Source: JAFARZ01 sp035651595 (GTDB lineage: Bacteria; Actinomycetota; Actinomycetes; Streptosporangiales; Streptosporangiaceae). From it: a stretch of DNA of 64,000 nucleotides. Location: the NCBI GenBank assembly GCA_035651595.1, contig DASRFJ010000059.1, positions 1 through 64,000 of the forward strand, in the 5' to 3' direction. Both the position numbers and the translations under genes were made by a program. This document shows, one piece after another, positions 15,517-23,430 of this stretch (position 1 is the first letter of the stretch; each line of letters opens with the position of its first letter). Below the pieces are notes generated by a model, which saw nothing but the letters and a program-made list of their open reading frames with translations, was not told the origin of the DNA and did no database searches.

Positions 15517-16354
15517 CCGGTAAGGATACGGACAGCATCAGCGCCGCGCGGCATCCGGCCACCAACCCCCACGCGAGGTCGGCCCCCGCGGTGTCGGTGA
15601 GCAGCCGCGACGCCGCTCCCTCCAGCGGTTCCTGGCCCGCCATTCCGAGCAGCACCGCGGCCACCGAGTCGGCCGCCTGCCCGCCGGCCGCGCAGTGCAG
15701 CAGCGCCGCGCCCAGTGGAGTCGTCCGTTGCGCGGCGTACCCGGTGGCCGCCGCGCCGAGCCAGTCCGCCAGCCACACTGCCCGCGTTCCGCCGGAAATC
15801 GCACCGCCCAGCAACCGGAGGGCGAGCAGCATCCCGCACACCACGCCGTCGCCGCTGGGCACCAGCCCGGGGCCGAGCCCGGCGAGCAGTTCCGCCGCCT
15901 CCACCGCCCCGGCCAGGTCACCCGCCGCGCACGCCGAAGCCAGGCCGGACACCGCGTCATGGCCGGTCAGCCCGTTCTGCCAGGCGGACACCTGGCAGTG
16001 CCGGGCGAGCGCGCCCGCGCCATGGTCCAGCCGTACCCGGGACAGCGGGCCGAACACCGGTGACGGGTCCCACCAGCGCACCACCCGCACGTCCAGATCG
16101 CCGGCGGTCACCCGGTCCTCGCCGGCCGACGCGTCGGCGCCGGTCAGCGGCGAGCCCGGGTAACGCGCGACGACGGCGTTCGGCAGCCGGACGGCTTCGG
16201 GCTGGGATACCGCGAGCACTCGCGGCGCGGGCGCGCTGTCCGGGAACTCTAGGTAGATCGCCTGGGGGAGGACGGCCAGCACCCGGCCGGACCGGCGCGG
16301 GCCGCGCAGTAGGTCACGGACCGCCAGGCTCGCGACGCCGGTGACCGGGGACAC
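15473..16354 (-). CDS. DUF2877 domain-containing protein
   Basis: A 293-residue protein starting at GTG. The segment LAGLGPGLVPSGDGVVCGMLLALRLLG (about 157-183) is the hallmark of DUF2877, a family often found next to allantoin, purine or carboxylase genes and of unknown activity. Here it neighbours galM and, across the convergent gap, the xdhC/mobA-like pair. That is compatible with a purine-catabolism link, but this is only inference. A 156-bp gap to the next gene (16355-16510) shows no gene or clear signal. Confidence 0.75.
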   Translation of the reverse strand: MSPVTGVASLAVRDLLRGPRRSGRVLAVLPQAIYLEFPDSAPAPRVLAVSQPEAVRLPNAVVARYPGSPLTGADASAGEDRVTAGDLDVRVVRWWDPSPVFGPLSRVRLDHGAGALARHCQVSAWQNGLTGHDAVSGLASACAAGDLAGAVEAAELLAGLGPGLVPSGDGVVCGMLLALRLLGGAISGGTRAVWLADWLGAAATGYAAQRTTPLGAALLHCAAGGQAADSVAAVLLGMAGQEPLEGAASRLLTDTAGADLAWGLVAGCRAALMLSVSLPGDRSIRGLCSAADW

Positions 16355-16510
16355 GACGCCACTGTATCCGCAAGAGCAACGGGCACTAAGTTATCAAATG
16401 GTGAAAAATACGTTTTATGATACATAAAGGCATTAATGTCCACCCTTGCGAAGACATCGCGGGCGGTTTGGGAAGGGGGCCGACGGGGCTGCTTGGGGAG
16501 CGGGGGACCG

Positions 16511-17506
16511 TCAGCCCCGCCGGCTATTAAGAACCCTAACCGGATTACGGGGCCAATTGGGACAATTTCGTGCTTGTAAGTACTTCGAAACGTTTTCAAG
16601 TTGCTCTGAGTAACTTGTGTAGGAGTTCGACTGCGCGCCCGGGCGGAGGGCTCCGTTGCGTACCGCCTCGGCCGCTAGCACGCCAAACAGGTAGAAGTAG
16701 GCCGCTTCTTCGTCGTCGAAAAACCGGACTTCGTGTCGCGCGTCGTCAGAGCTTGCGAACACTTCGTAACCGCCCTCGACCTTCAGGAGGCACATCGCGC
16801 CGGGCACTTCGTCGTCTACCGCGTACGCCCAGCGCGGAATCGCGGCGAGATCGAGCAGTTCGCCGAACACCGACTGGATCTCCACCCGGTCCCGGCGGGC
16901 CGCCCGCGAGCCAGTTGCCGGCCCCGATCCGTTTCCGTTGGGGCGAGCGTCGGCGGTGTACGGGGACCACGGCTCCGGCGAGCCGTGCCACGCCGCCGCA
17001 CGGTCCGGCGCGGCGTATCTCTCCGCGGCCGGCTCGGCGACCACCGGCTCGAGGGGCGCCGGGTCCGCGGGCACCGGGGCAGGTGCCGGGGCGTCCAGCA
17101 GCACGGGGATCGCCACCGCGGTCAGCGGGATCGTGATCTGGTCCTCGGTGAGGTCGGTCACGTTCTCGCGCGGCGTCACGACCTCGAAAACCTCGCGGTC
17201 GATCTCCCAGTAGCCGAGCTGCACGGCCGTCGCGGGGTCGCTGCCCAGGAACGCGATGTGCAGCCGGTCGCCCTGGTCGTCCAGCACCAGGCACGGCTCG
17301 CCGCCGTACCAGCCGGCCGGCCGGGACTGGAACAGCCCGTCGAGCTCACCGAGGCTGACCTGCTTGCGCCAGTGCCCTTCGGCGGAGCTGAACCCGATTT
17401 CTTCCGGCGGCGGGCACGCGGCGAACAGCGTGACCTCGTTGCCGCCGGGCCCGTAGGCCGCCTGGTACTGCGCGCCCAGGTAACTGGCCATCAACCGGTA
17501 ACGCAT
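16511..17506 (-). CDS. Hypothetical protein, C-terminal part of a frameshifted gene
   Basis: 331 residues starting at an ATG, with no recognised domain. It has an Ala/Pro/Glu-rich linker near 135-200, then a compact region (VEIQSVFGELLDLAAIPRWAYAVDDEVPGAMCLLKVEGGYEVFASSDDARHEVRFFDDEEAAYFYLFGVLAAEAV) of SMI/immunity-like composition. The gene upstream (17346-17888) reads into it in another frame with a 161-base overlap, and the residues there make sense only as a continuation. I infer one ancestral gene 16511-17888 broken by a one-base shift near 17506. A TGA sits six bases before the ATG in this frame. Confidence 0.6.
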   Translation of the reverse strand: MRYRLMASYLGAQYQAAYGPGGNEVTLFAACPPPEEIGFSSAEGHWRKQVSLGELDGLFQSRPAGWYGGEPCLVLDDQGDRLHIAFLGSDPATAVQLGYWEIDREVFEVVTPRENVTDLTEDQITIPLTAVAIPVLLDAPAPAPVPADPAPLEPVVAEPAAERYAAPDRAAAWHGSPEPWSPYTADARPNGNGSGPATGSRAARRDRVEIQSVFGELLDLAAIPRWAYAVDDEVPGAMCLLKVEGGYEVFASSDDARHEVRFFDDEEAAYFYLFGVLAAEAVRNGALRPGAQSNSYTSYSEQLENVSKYLQARNCPNWPRNPVRVLNSRRG

Positions 17507-17888
17507 GGCTCACCCACGTAAGGCCGTCATACTCCGCCACGAGTTCCTCCGTTTCCGCATCCACCCGACGCATCGCCGCCCCGACCGGAATCGGGATCGG
17601 CTCGATGAAGAACTCCCCATCGTCTCTTTGCTCATAGCCGTCGGCCCGTCTGGCCGGCCAGCAGATGACGTAGTACTCGTTCATGTCCGGTGTGAAGTTG
17701 GATCCCTCGAACCCGAGGCGCAGTGCTTCGTACGCTTCGGCTGGATCGCGGAACGCCAGGTCCGCCGCACGGTACACATACCCGGCCAGCACGTCCCGCT
17801 GACCAGTCAGGTAGGGGGCGACCAGCCGCGGCGGCACCACCTTCCGCATCGGTGTGCCAGGCGCGACCTCCGGCTGGGGCTCAGTCAC
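17346..17888 (-). CDS. Hypothetical protein, N-terminal part of a frameshifted gene
   Basis: Starts at GTG 17888 with a good GGGAG site. The first ~128 residues look like real protein (VVPPRLVAPYLTGQRDVLAGYVYRAAD, NEYYVICWPARRADGYEQRDDGEFFIEPIPIP, VAEYDGLTWV). The remaining ~52 residues, after about base 17506, are Arg-rich shadow sequence of the next frame. A +1 shift at GTG-AGC-C-ATG would join it to the downstream frame. No family is recognised. Confidence 0.5.
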   Translation of the reverse strand: MTEPQPEVAPGTPMRKVVPPRLVAPYLTGQRDVLAGYVYRAADLAFRDPAEAYEALRLGFEGSNFTPDMNEYYVICWPARRADGYEQRDDGEFFIEPIPIPVGAAMRRVDAETEELVAEYDGLTWVSHALPVDGQLPGRAVPGGLRARRQRGHAVRRVPAAGRNRVQLRRRALAQAGQPR

Positions 17889-17929
17889 CAGGCTCCCTTC
17901 GTCCGCGCAATACCCTTCTGCCGATTGTG

Positions 17930-17953
17930 CCCAGATCTTCACCAAGATCTGGG
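17930..17953. promoter_or_regulatory. 10-bp perfect hairpin in the divergent promoter region
   Basis: CCCAGATCTT (17930-17939) and AAGATCTGGG (17944-17953) flank a 4-nt loop. It lies 42 bases before the minus-strand GTG and about 95 bases before the SseB-like gene. It could be an operator or a leader hairpin. Confidence 0.45.
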
Positions 17954-18048
17954 TCAAAGTGCGGGATTCACAGGTTCCATCACGTTTCGCAGCCACTGCC
18001 GACCCCATCCGCCACAGGGTGCGGGCGGGTGCGCGTAGGCTCGGATGG

Positions 18049-18834
18049 GTGTCGGGTGACAGGGAGATCCGGGCAGACGGCGGGATCCGGGCAGGCCGTG
18101 AGATCCGGGCAGGTCGCGAGATCCGGGCGTCGGCGGAGGGGTACCGCGACGACGCCGGGGCGGCCGACGAGCGCGTCGCCGCGGCACTGGAGGCATACGC
18201 GGCGGGTCGCGGCACCGAGCGCGAGGTGCTGATCGCGCTCGCCTCGGCGCGGCTGCTCGTACCGGTGGTCGCCGTGCTCGGCGAGCAGGCCGACGACGGG
18301 AGCGACAAAGACTCCGCGATGGCACTGCCGACGCTGATCGGCAACGACGGGCGGGCCGCGATCATCGCGTTCACCGGCCTGGCCGCGCTCACCGCCTGGC
18401 GGCCCGACGCGCGCCCGATCCCGGTTGAGGCCGGCCGGGTGTGGCAGGCCGCGGTGGCTGAGGACCAGCCCGCCGGCCCCGTGAGCCCCGTGAGTCCCGC
18501 CGGCCCTGCTGGCGCTGTCGTGGTCGACGTCGCGGGCCCGGTACCGGTGGTGGTCGAGGGCGCGCGCCTGGCGGCGCTGGCCGCCGGGCAGCCGCCGCCC
18601 GCGCCGCACGAGGACCCCGACATCAGGGCCGAGGTCGAGGCGGCCATCGTGCCCGAGAACGCGATCGCCGGTGCGCGGGTCACCGCCGGGCGGGCGGGCG
18701 GCGACCTGGCCGTCCAGTTCGTGGTGCGGCCAGAGACCGATTGGGAACAAGCTGTCCAGCGGGCCGCCACCCGGCTTTCCCGTGGACTGGCTCCCCGCCT
18801 GCGCCGTGGCATCGAGGTAAGCGCCGCGCGGTAG
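18049..18834 (+). CDS. SseB family protein
   Basis: A 261-residue protein. About residues 60-125 (EREVLIALASARLLVPVVAVLGE...DSAMALPTLIGNDGRAAIIAFTGLAALTAWRPDARPIPV) match the SseB N-terminal domain, named for an enterobacterial serine-sensitivity enhancer; its biochemical role is unknown. The first 28 residues consist of an 18-bp in-frame tandem repeat (18064-18131) coding GIRAGREIRAGREIRA. This suggests a recently expanded N terminus, and the true start could be later. It lies 10 bp upstream of aroC and may share its transcript. Confidence 0.75.
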   Translation: MSGDREIRADGGIRAGREIRAGREIRASAEGYRDDAGAADERVAAALEAYAAGRGTEREVLIALASARLLVPVVAVLGEQADDGSDKDSAMALPTLIGNDGRAAIIAFTGLAALTAWRPDARPIPVEAGRVWQAAVAEDQPAGPVSPVSPAGPAGAVVVDVAGPVPVVVEGARLAALAAGQPPPAPHEDPDIRAEVEAAIVPENAIAGARVTAGRAGGDLAVQFVVRPETDWEQAVQRAATRLSRGLAPRLRRGIEVSAAR

Positions 18835-18844
18835 GCTCAGCAGC

Positions 18845-20041
18845 ATGTTCCGCTGGCTGACCGCAGGTGAGTCGCACGGGCCCGCGCTCGTCGCGATCTG
18901 CGACGGCGTGCCCGCGGGAGTCGCCTTGACGACCAAGGACATCGCCGCCGCGCTGGCCAGGCGCCGTGCCGGATACGGCAGGGGCGCACGGATGAAGTTC
19001 GAGCAGGACGAGGTCGAGCTGACCGGGGGAGTGCGGCACGGCCGCACGCTCGGCGGCCCGGTCGCGCTCCGCGTCGGCAACACCGAGTGGCCCAAGTGGG
19101 AGACGGTGATGTCCGCCGACCCGGTCGACGAGGACGTGCTCGGCGCCCAGGCGCGCAACGCCCCGCTGACCCGCCCGCGCCCCGGCCACGCCGACCTGGC
19201 CGGCATGCAGAAGTACGGGCACACCGACGCCCGGCCGATCCTGGAGCGGGCCAGCGCCAGGGAGACCGCGGCGCGGGTCGCGCTCGGCGAAATCGCGCGG
19301 CGGCTGCTCGACCAGGCGCTCGGCATCGAGATCGTCAGCCATGTCGTCGCGCTCGGCGAAGTCCGGGTCCCTGAGGGCACCGATCCGCCGCTGCCGGCCC
19401 AGCAGGAGGCCGTCGACGCCGATCCGGTCCGCTGCGCGGACCCGGCGTCCAGCGAGCGAATGGTCGCGGAGATAGACGCCGCCCGCAAGGACGGCGACAC
19501 GCTCGGCGGTGTCCTCGAGGTGGCCGTCTACGGCGCCCCGCCGGGGCTCGGCAGCTTCACGCACTGGGACCGCCGGCTGGACGCGCGGCTGGCCGCCGCG
19601 CTGATGTCGATCCAGGCGATCAAGGGCGTCGAGGTCGGCGACGGCTTCACGACCGCGAGCCGGCGCGGCTCGCAGGCACACGACGAGATCGAGCGGGACG
19701 ACAACGGCGACGGTGCTGGCCAGATCAGGCGCCGCACCAACCGCGCGGGTGGCATCGAGGGCGGCATGTCCACCGGTGAGGTGATCCGCGTCCGGGTCGC
19801 GATGAAACCGATCTCCACGGTGCCTCGCGCGCTGGACACGATCGACACCAGCACCGGGGAGCCTGCCAAGGCGATCAACCAGCGCAGCGACGTGACCGCG
19901 GTGCCGGCGGCGGGCGTGGTCGCCGAGGCGATGGTCGCCATGGTGCTGGCCGAGGCGGCGACCGAGAAGTTCGGCGGTGATTCGGTGGCCGAGCTGAAGC
20001 GCAACGCGGAGAGTTACCTGAATCATCTGGTCATCTCATGA
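18845..20041 (+). CDS. aroC: Chorismate synthase
   Basis: Last step of the shikimate pathway: EPSP to chorismate with reduced FMN. The 398-residue protein shows FRWLTAGESHGPALVAI (2-18), RPRPGHADLAGMQKYGHTDARPILERASARETAARVALG (about 110-148), the FMN-binding AAALMSIQAIKGVEVGDGF and RRRTNRAGGIEGGMSTGE. All three PROSITE-type signatures are present. It is the first gene of an overlapping block: its stop overlaps aroK by 4 nt (ATGA). Confidence 0.97.
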   Translation: MFRWLTAGESHGPALVAICDGVPAGVALTTKDIAAALARRRAGYGRGARMKFEQDEVELTGGVRHGRTLGGPVALRVGNTEWPKWETVMSADPVDEDVLGAQARNAPLTRPRPGHADLAGMQKYGHTDARPILERASARETAARVALGEIARRLLDQALGIEIVSHVVALGEVRVPEGTDPPLPAQQEAVDADPVRCADPASSERMVAEIDAARKDGDTLGGVLEVAVYGAPPGLGSFTHWDRRLDARLAAALMSIQAIKGVEVGDGFTTASRRGSQAHDEIERDDNGDGAGQIRRRTNRAGGIEGGMSTGEVIRVRVAMKPISTVPRALDTIDTSTGEPAKAINQRSDVTAVPAAGVVAEAMVAMVLAEAATEKFGGDSVAELKRNAESYLNHLVIS

Positions 20042-20547
20042 GCCAGGTTGTGCTCATCGGCCCGCCCGGGGCCGGCAAGTCCGCGGCCGGCGCGCTGCTG
20101 GCGCGACAACTCGGCACGTCGTTCCGTGACACCGACGAGGACATCGAGGCCACGGCCGGCAAGCCGGTGCCGGACATCTTCCTGGAGGACGGCGAGGACG
20201 CGTTCCGTGACTTGGAGCGCACCGCCGTCGCGAAGGCGCTGGACGAGCACGACGGCGTGCTAGCGCTGGGCAGCGGCGCCGTGCTCAACACGACTGTGCG
20301 CGAGATCCTGGCCGGCAGAACCGTCGTCTATCTCGCGGCCGACTTCACCACGGTGGCCAAGCGGGCCGGCCTGGACCGGCCCAGGGTCGTGCTGCCCGGC
20401 AACCCGCGCGGCAGGCTGCGCGCCATGCTGGAGGAGCGCCGCGCGGTGTACGAGTCGCTCGCCACGATCACCGTGCAGGCCGACGACGCGGCGGACGCCG
20501 GTGAGCTGGCGGCCGAGATCTCCCGTCGGCTGGACGAGGCCCGATGA
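20038..20547 (+). CDS. aroK: Shikimate kinase, actinobacterial aro-operon type
   Basis: Phosphorylates shikimate at O3 with ATP. The 169-residue protein has Walker A GPPGAGKS (8-15), the substrate-binding FRDTDEDIE (Asp pair) and AFRDLER Arg. Two oddities appear: the glycine triplet that contacts shikimate, normally GGGA, is GSGA (LALGSGAVLN), and the lid is RPRVVLPGNPR rather than RPLL. It overlaps aroC and aroB by 4 nt each. A second, canonical shikimate kinase lies after aroQ. Confidence 0.92.
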   Translation: MSQVVLIGPPGAGKSAAGALLARQLGTSFRDTDEDIEATAGKPVPDIFLEDGEDAFRDLERTAVAKALDEHDGVLALGSGAVLNTTVREILAGRTVVYLAADFTTVAKRAGLDRPRVVLPGNPRGRLRAMLEERRAVYESLATITVQADDAADAGELAAEISRRLDEAR

Positions 20548-21620
20548 CCGCCACGCGCATCCGGGTCGGCGGTGCGGCCCCTTACGACGTGGTCGTCGGG
20601 GCCGGCATCCTCGGTGAGCTCGCCAGCATGGTCCCGGCGGGAGCAACCACTGTCGTTCTGATATATGCCGAAGGTCTTGGTGAGATCGCCCGGCCTGTGC
20701 ACAAAGCCCTGGCCGGCGCTGGGTTTCAGGTTTTCGCCGAGCCGGTGCCGGACGGGGAGCGGGCCAAGACCGCCGCGGTCGCGGCGGGGCTGTGGTCCAG
20801 GCTGGCCAGCCACAGGGTCACCAGGTCGGACTGCGTCGTCGGGCTGGGCGGGGGAGCGGCCACCGACCTGGCCGGGTTCGTCGCGGCGACGTGGCTGCGC
20901 GGGGTGCGGCACGTGCTGGTGCCCACCACGGTGCTCGGCGTGGTGGACGCGGCGATCGGCGGCAAGACCGCGATCGACATCCCTGAGGGCAAGAACCTGG
21001 TCGGCGCGTTCCACCCGCCGGCCGGCGTGCTCGCCGACCTGGCCACGCTGGAGACGCTGCCGCGCGCCGAGTACGTGAGCGGGCTGGCCGAGGTCATCAA
21101 GGCCGGCTTCATCGCCGACCCGGTCATCCTCGACCTGGTGCGGGACGATCCGGACGGCGCGACCGTGCCGCACGGCCGCCACACCAGGGAGCTGATCGAG
21201 CGGGCCATCGCGGTCAAGGCGGAGGTCGTGGCCAGCGACCTCAAGGAGGCCGGGCCGCGGGAGATGCTGAACTACGGGCACACGCTCGGGCACGCCATCG
21301 AACGCGTGGAGGAGTACCGGTTCCGGCACGGGGACGCGGTGGCGATCGGCATGGTGTACGCCGCTGAGCTGGGCCGGCGCGCGGGGCACCTGGACGACGC
21401 GACGGCCCAGCTTCACCGCGAGATCCTGGCTGCTGTCGGGCTGCCGACGGCGTACCAGCGGGGGGCGTGGCGAGAGCTGCGGGAGACGATGGGGGTGGAC
21501 AAGAAGGCGCGCGGCGCACAGCTGCGGTTCGTCGTTCTCGATGGCCTGGCCAAGCCCGTCATCCTCGACAATCCCGGCGAAGAACTCCTGTCGCTGGCGT
21601 ACCAGGAGGTGGCCAAGTGA
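20544..21620 (+). CDS. aroB: 3-dehydroquinate synthase
   Basis: Makes 3-dehydroquinate from DAHP using NAD and a divalent metal. The 358-residue protein shows GLGGGAATDLAGFVAATWLRGVRHVLVPTTVLGVVDAAIGGKTAID (NAD-binding and catalytic core, about 90-135), KNLVGAFHPP, LAEVIKAGFI, and the metal ligands in NYGHTLGHAIE. Start ATG overlaps the aroK stop and its stop overlaps the aroQ GTG by 4 nt, so the whole set is translationally coupled. Confidence 0.97.
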   Translation: MTATRIRVGGAAPYDVVVGAGILGELASMVPAGATTVVLIYAEGLGEIARPVHKALAGAGFQVFAEPVPDGERAKTAAVAAGLWSRLASHRVTRSDCVVGLGGGAATDLAGFVAATWLRGVRHVLVPTTVLGVVDAAIGGKTAIDIPEGKNLVGAFHPPAGVLADLATLETLPRAEYVSGLAEVIKAGFIADPVILDLVRDDPDGATVPHGRHTRELIERAIAVKAEVVASDLKEAGPREMLNYGHTLGHAIERVEEYRFRHGDAVAIGMVYAAELGRRAGHLDDATAQLHREILAAVGLPTAYQRGAWRELRETMGVDKKARGAQLRFVVLDGLAKPVILDNPGEELLSLAYQEVAK

Positions 21621-22075
21621 TCACCCGCGTGCTCGTGCTCAACGGCCCGAACCTCGGCAGGCTGGGCACGCGCGAGCCGTCTATTTACGGCACCGCGACC
21701 TACGACGACCTGGTCGAGCTGTGCCGGGACACCGGCCGCAAGCTCGGCCTGCACGTCGAGGTGCGGCAGAGCGACAGCGAGGGCGAGCTGATCGGCTGGC
21801 TGCACGAGGCGGCCGACGCGCGTACGCCGGTGGTGCTCAACGCGGGCGCGCTCACCCACTATTCGTACGCGCTGATGGACGCCGCGAAGATGCGCACCGC
21901 GCCGCTGGTCGAGGTGCACATTTCGAACATCGCCGCGCGGGCCGCCAGCGAACCGCACCGGGCCACCTCGGTGCTGACCGCGGTCGCGAACGGGATCATC
22001 GCGGGGTTCGGCTTCGTGTCCTACCAGCTCGCGCTCCAGGCGATCGCGGAGCTGGCGGCCGAGGACACAGCGTGA
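21617..22075 (+). CDS. aroQ: 3-dehydroquinate dehydratase, type II
   Basis: Dehydrates 3-dehydroquinate to 3-dehydroshikimate. The 152-residue protein has VLVLNGPNLGRLGTREPSIYG (with the catalytic Tyr), a flexible-loop Arg, QSDSEGELIGWLHEA, NAGALTHYSYALMDA and PLVEVHISNI (catalytic His). The GTG at 21617 is in the aroB stop overlap; the frame is open upstream, but only this start gives the family N terminus. Confidence 0.96.
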   Translation: MITRVLVLNGPNLGRLGTREPSIYGTATYDDLVELCRDTGRKLGLHVEVRQSDSEGELIGWLHEAADARTPVVLNAGALTHYSYALMDAAKMRTAPLVEVHISNIAARAASEPHRATSVLTAVANGIIAGFGFVSYQLALQAIAELAAEDTA

Positions 22076-22581
22076 TCGTCCTGGTCGGCTTCATGGGAGC
22101 CGGCAAGACGACTGTCGGGCGGCTGCTCGCGGACCGGCTCGGGCTCCCGTTCCTGGACAGCGACCAGGTGATCGAGCAGCGGGCCGGGCGGTCGGTCAGG
22201 GACATCTTCGCGACCGACGGCGAGCCGGCGTTCCGCGTGCTCGAGCACGAGGTGATCGCGGACCTGCTGGCCGGGCCCGAGGCCATTCTCGCGTTGGGCG
22301 GCGGTGCGGCCGAGCACCCGGCGACGCAGGTCGCGCTGAAGCAGGCCGACGTCGTCTATTTGCGGGTAGGGTACGCGCAGGCGATGCAGCGGGTGGCGGG
22401 CGACGAGGAGCGGCCGCTGCTGCGCCGGCCGGACCTCGACCGGCTCTACGGGCGCAGGCTGGACGTCTACGGCTCGGTCGCGACGCTGACCGTCGCCACC
22501 GACGGGCGGCCCCCCGAGGCGATCGCCGGCGACGTCATCGCGCACCTCGGGCGCTTGGCGGGTCGGCCGCGGCGACGCTGA
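22072..22581 (+). CDS. Second shikimate kinase
   Basis: A 169-residue kinase beginning IVLVGFMGAGKTTVGRLLA (Walker A, 8-15). It has FLDSDQVIE, AFRVLEHE (a His/Val variant of the FRxxE site), ILALGGGAAEHP with the intact glycine triplet, ERPLLRRPD as a canonical lid, and RRLDVYGSVA. It resembles AroK/AroL of many bacteria more than the aroK two genes upstream. The GTG start overlaps the aroQ stop by 4 nt. It may be the main or a back-up shikimate kinase; a relaxed or different small-molecule kinase activity cannot be excluded. Confidence 0.85.
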   Translation: MIVLVGFMGAGKTTVGRLLADRLGLPFLDSDQVIEQRAGRSVRDIFATDGEPAFRVLEHEVIADLLAGPEAILALGGGAAEHPATQVALKQADVVYLRVGYAQAMQRVAGDEERPLLRRPDLDRLYGRRLDVYGSVATLTVATDGRPPEAIAGDVIAHLGRLAGRPRRR

Positions 22582-22628
22582 ACCCGTCCGCGCCGACCTA
22601 AGCGCCGCCCCGCGGCACCGCCGCTCCC

Positions 22629-22650
22629 GAATCCGGATATTTCCGGATTC
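22629..22650 (+). terminator. Stem-loop after the aro block
   Basis: GAATCCGGA (22629-22637) and TCCGGATTC (22642-22650) form a perfect 9-bp stem with a 4-nt loop, 48 bases after the last aro stop codon. There is no strong T-run; a terminator role is inferred from position. Confidence 0.45.
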
Positions 22651-22674
22651 GTTCCACCCGTAAGGACGTACGCC

Positions 22675-22729
22675 AATTATTGCGGACACTTACCCCCCCG
22701 ATCTGGGAGGGTAAGTGTCCGCAATAATT
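22675..22729. repeat. Family-A palindrome, copy 2
   Basis: Two perfect 21-bp arms (22675-22695 and 22709-22729), built on AATTATTGCGGACACTTACC, flank a 13-nt spacer. It matches the ends of the 5139-5511 element and the palindrome at 46200-46252. It lies between the aro block and the DinB-fold gene. Confidence 0.9.
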
Positions 22730-22818
22730 TAGAACTCTTGTTCACGAGGCTGACTGACTACTGATGACGATGCTGTTCCGGAAGTAGATCGTCCTGAATG
22801 GCCGGTACGGTGACCGGC

Positions 22819-23355
22819 ATGGAAGAGATCATGAAGGAGCCCCCGGTGGCCGGGAGCGAGGTCGACACGCTCCTGGGCTCGCTGGAGCGCCAGCGCCGGT
22901 ACATCGCGTGGAAGTGCGGGAACCTGGACGCCGCCGGGCTGCGGGCGACGCTGGGGCCGTCGGCCATCACGCTGGGCGGTTTGCTCAAGCATCTGGCCCT
23001 GGTGGAGGCGGACTGGTTCATCTGGAAGCTGTGGGGCCGGGACCCGGGCAGTCCGTGGAACGCGGTGGACTGGGATGCCGACCGGGACTGGGAGTGGCAC
23101 TCCGCCGCCGGCGATTCCCCCGAGGAACTGCACGCGCTCTGGTCGGACGCGGTGGCCAGGTCGCGAGCCGCCGTCGCGGAAGCCCTGGCTGACGGCGGCC
23201 TGGACCGGCTGGCGGCGTTCACCTGGCCCGACGGCCGGACGCCGAGCCTGCGGCGGATGATCGTCGACATCATCGAGGAGTACGCCCGCCACATGGGCCA
23301 CGCCGACCTTATCAGGGAATCGGTGGACGGCCTGACCGGCGAAGACCCTGAGTGA
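22819..23355 (+). CDS. DinB/DUF664 family protein
   Basis: A 178-residue four-helix protein of the DinB/YfiT-like metal-binding superfamily, which includes bacillithiol/mycothiol-dependent transferases. Visible are LGGLLKHLALVEADWFIWKL (first His), a Trp-rich loop, and LRRMIVDIIEEYARHMGHADLIRESVDGLTGE, where HMGH supplies further His ligands. The ATG at 22819 is preferred; an in-frame ATG at 22798 would add seven residues. The activity is unknown; a mycothiol link is possible but unproven. Confidence 0.82.
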   Translation: MEEIMKEPPVAGSEVDTLLGSLERQRRYIAWKCGNLDAAGLRATLGPSAITLGGLLKHLALVEADWFIWKLWGRDPGSPWNAVDWDADRDWEWHSAAGDSPEELHALWSDAVARSRAAVAEALADGGLDRLAAFTWPDGRTPSLRRMIVDIIEEYARHMGHADLIRESVDGLTGEDPE

Positions 23356-23430
23356 CGGCCGCCTGTTCCGGAGCCTCGGCCGCAGACCATACTGGCCAGT
23401 AGGTAATTCCGGAGAAAGGCAGTTGATCGC

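Noticed and set aside
22798..22818. Earlier ATG for the DinB-fold gene
   Set aside because: Adds only MAGTVTG, which lacks family similarity, and the preceding bases look like promoter sequence. It remains possible.
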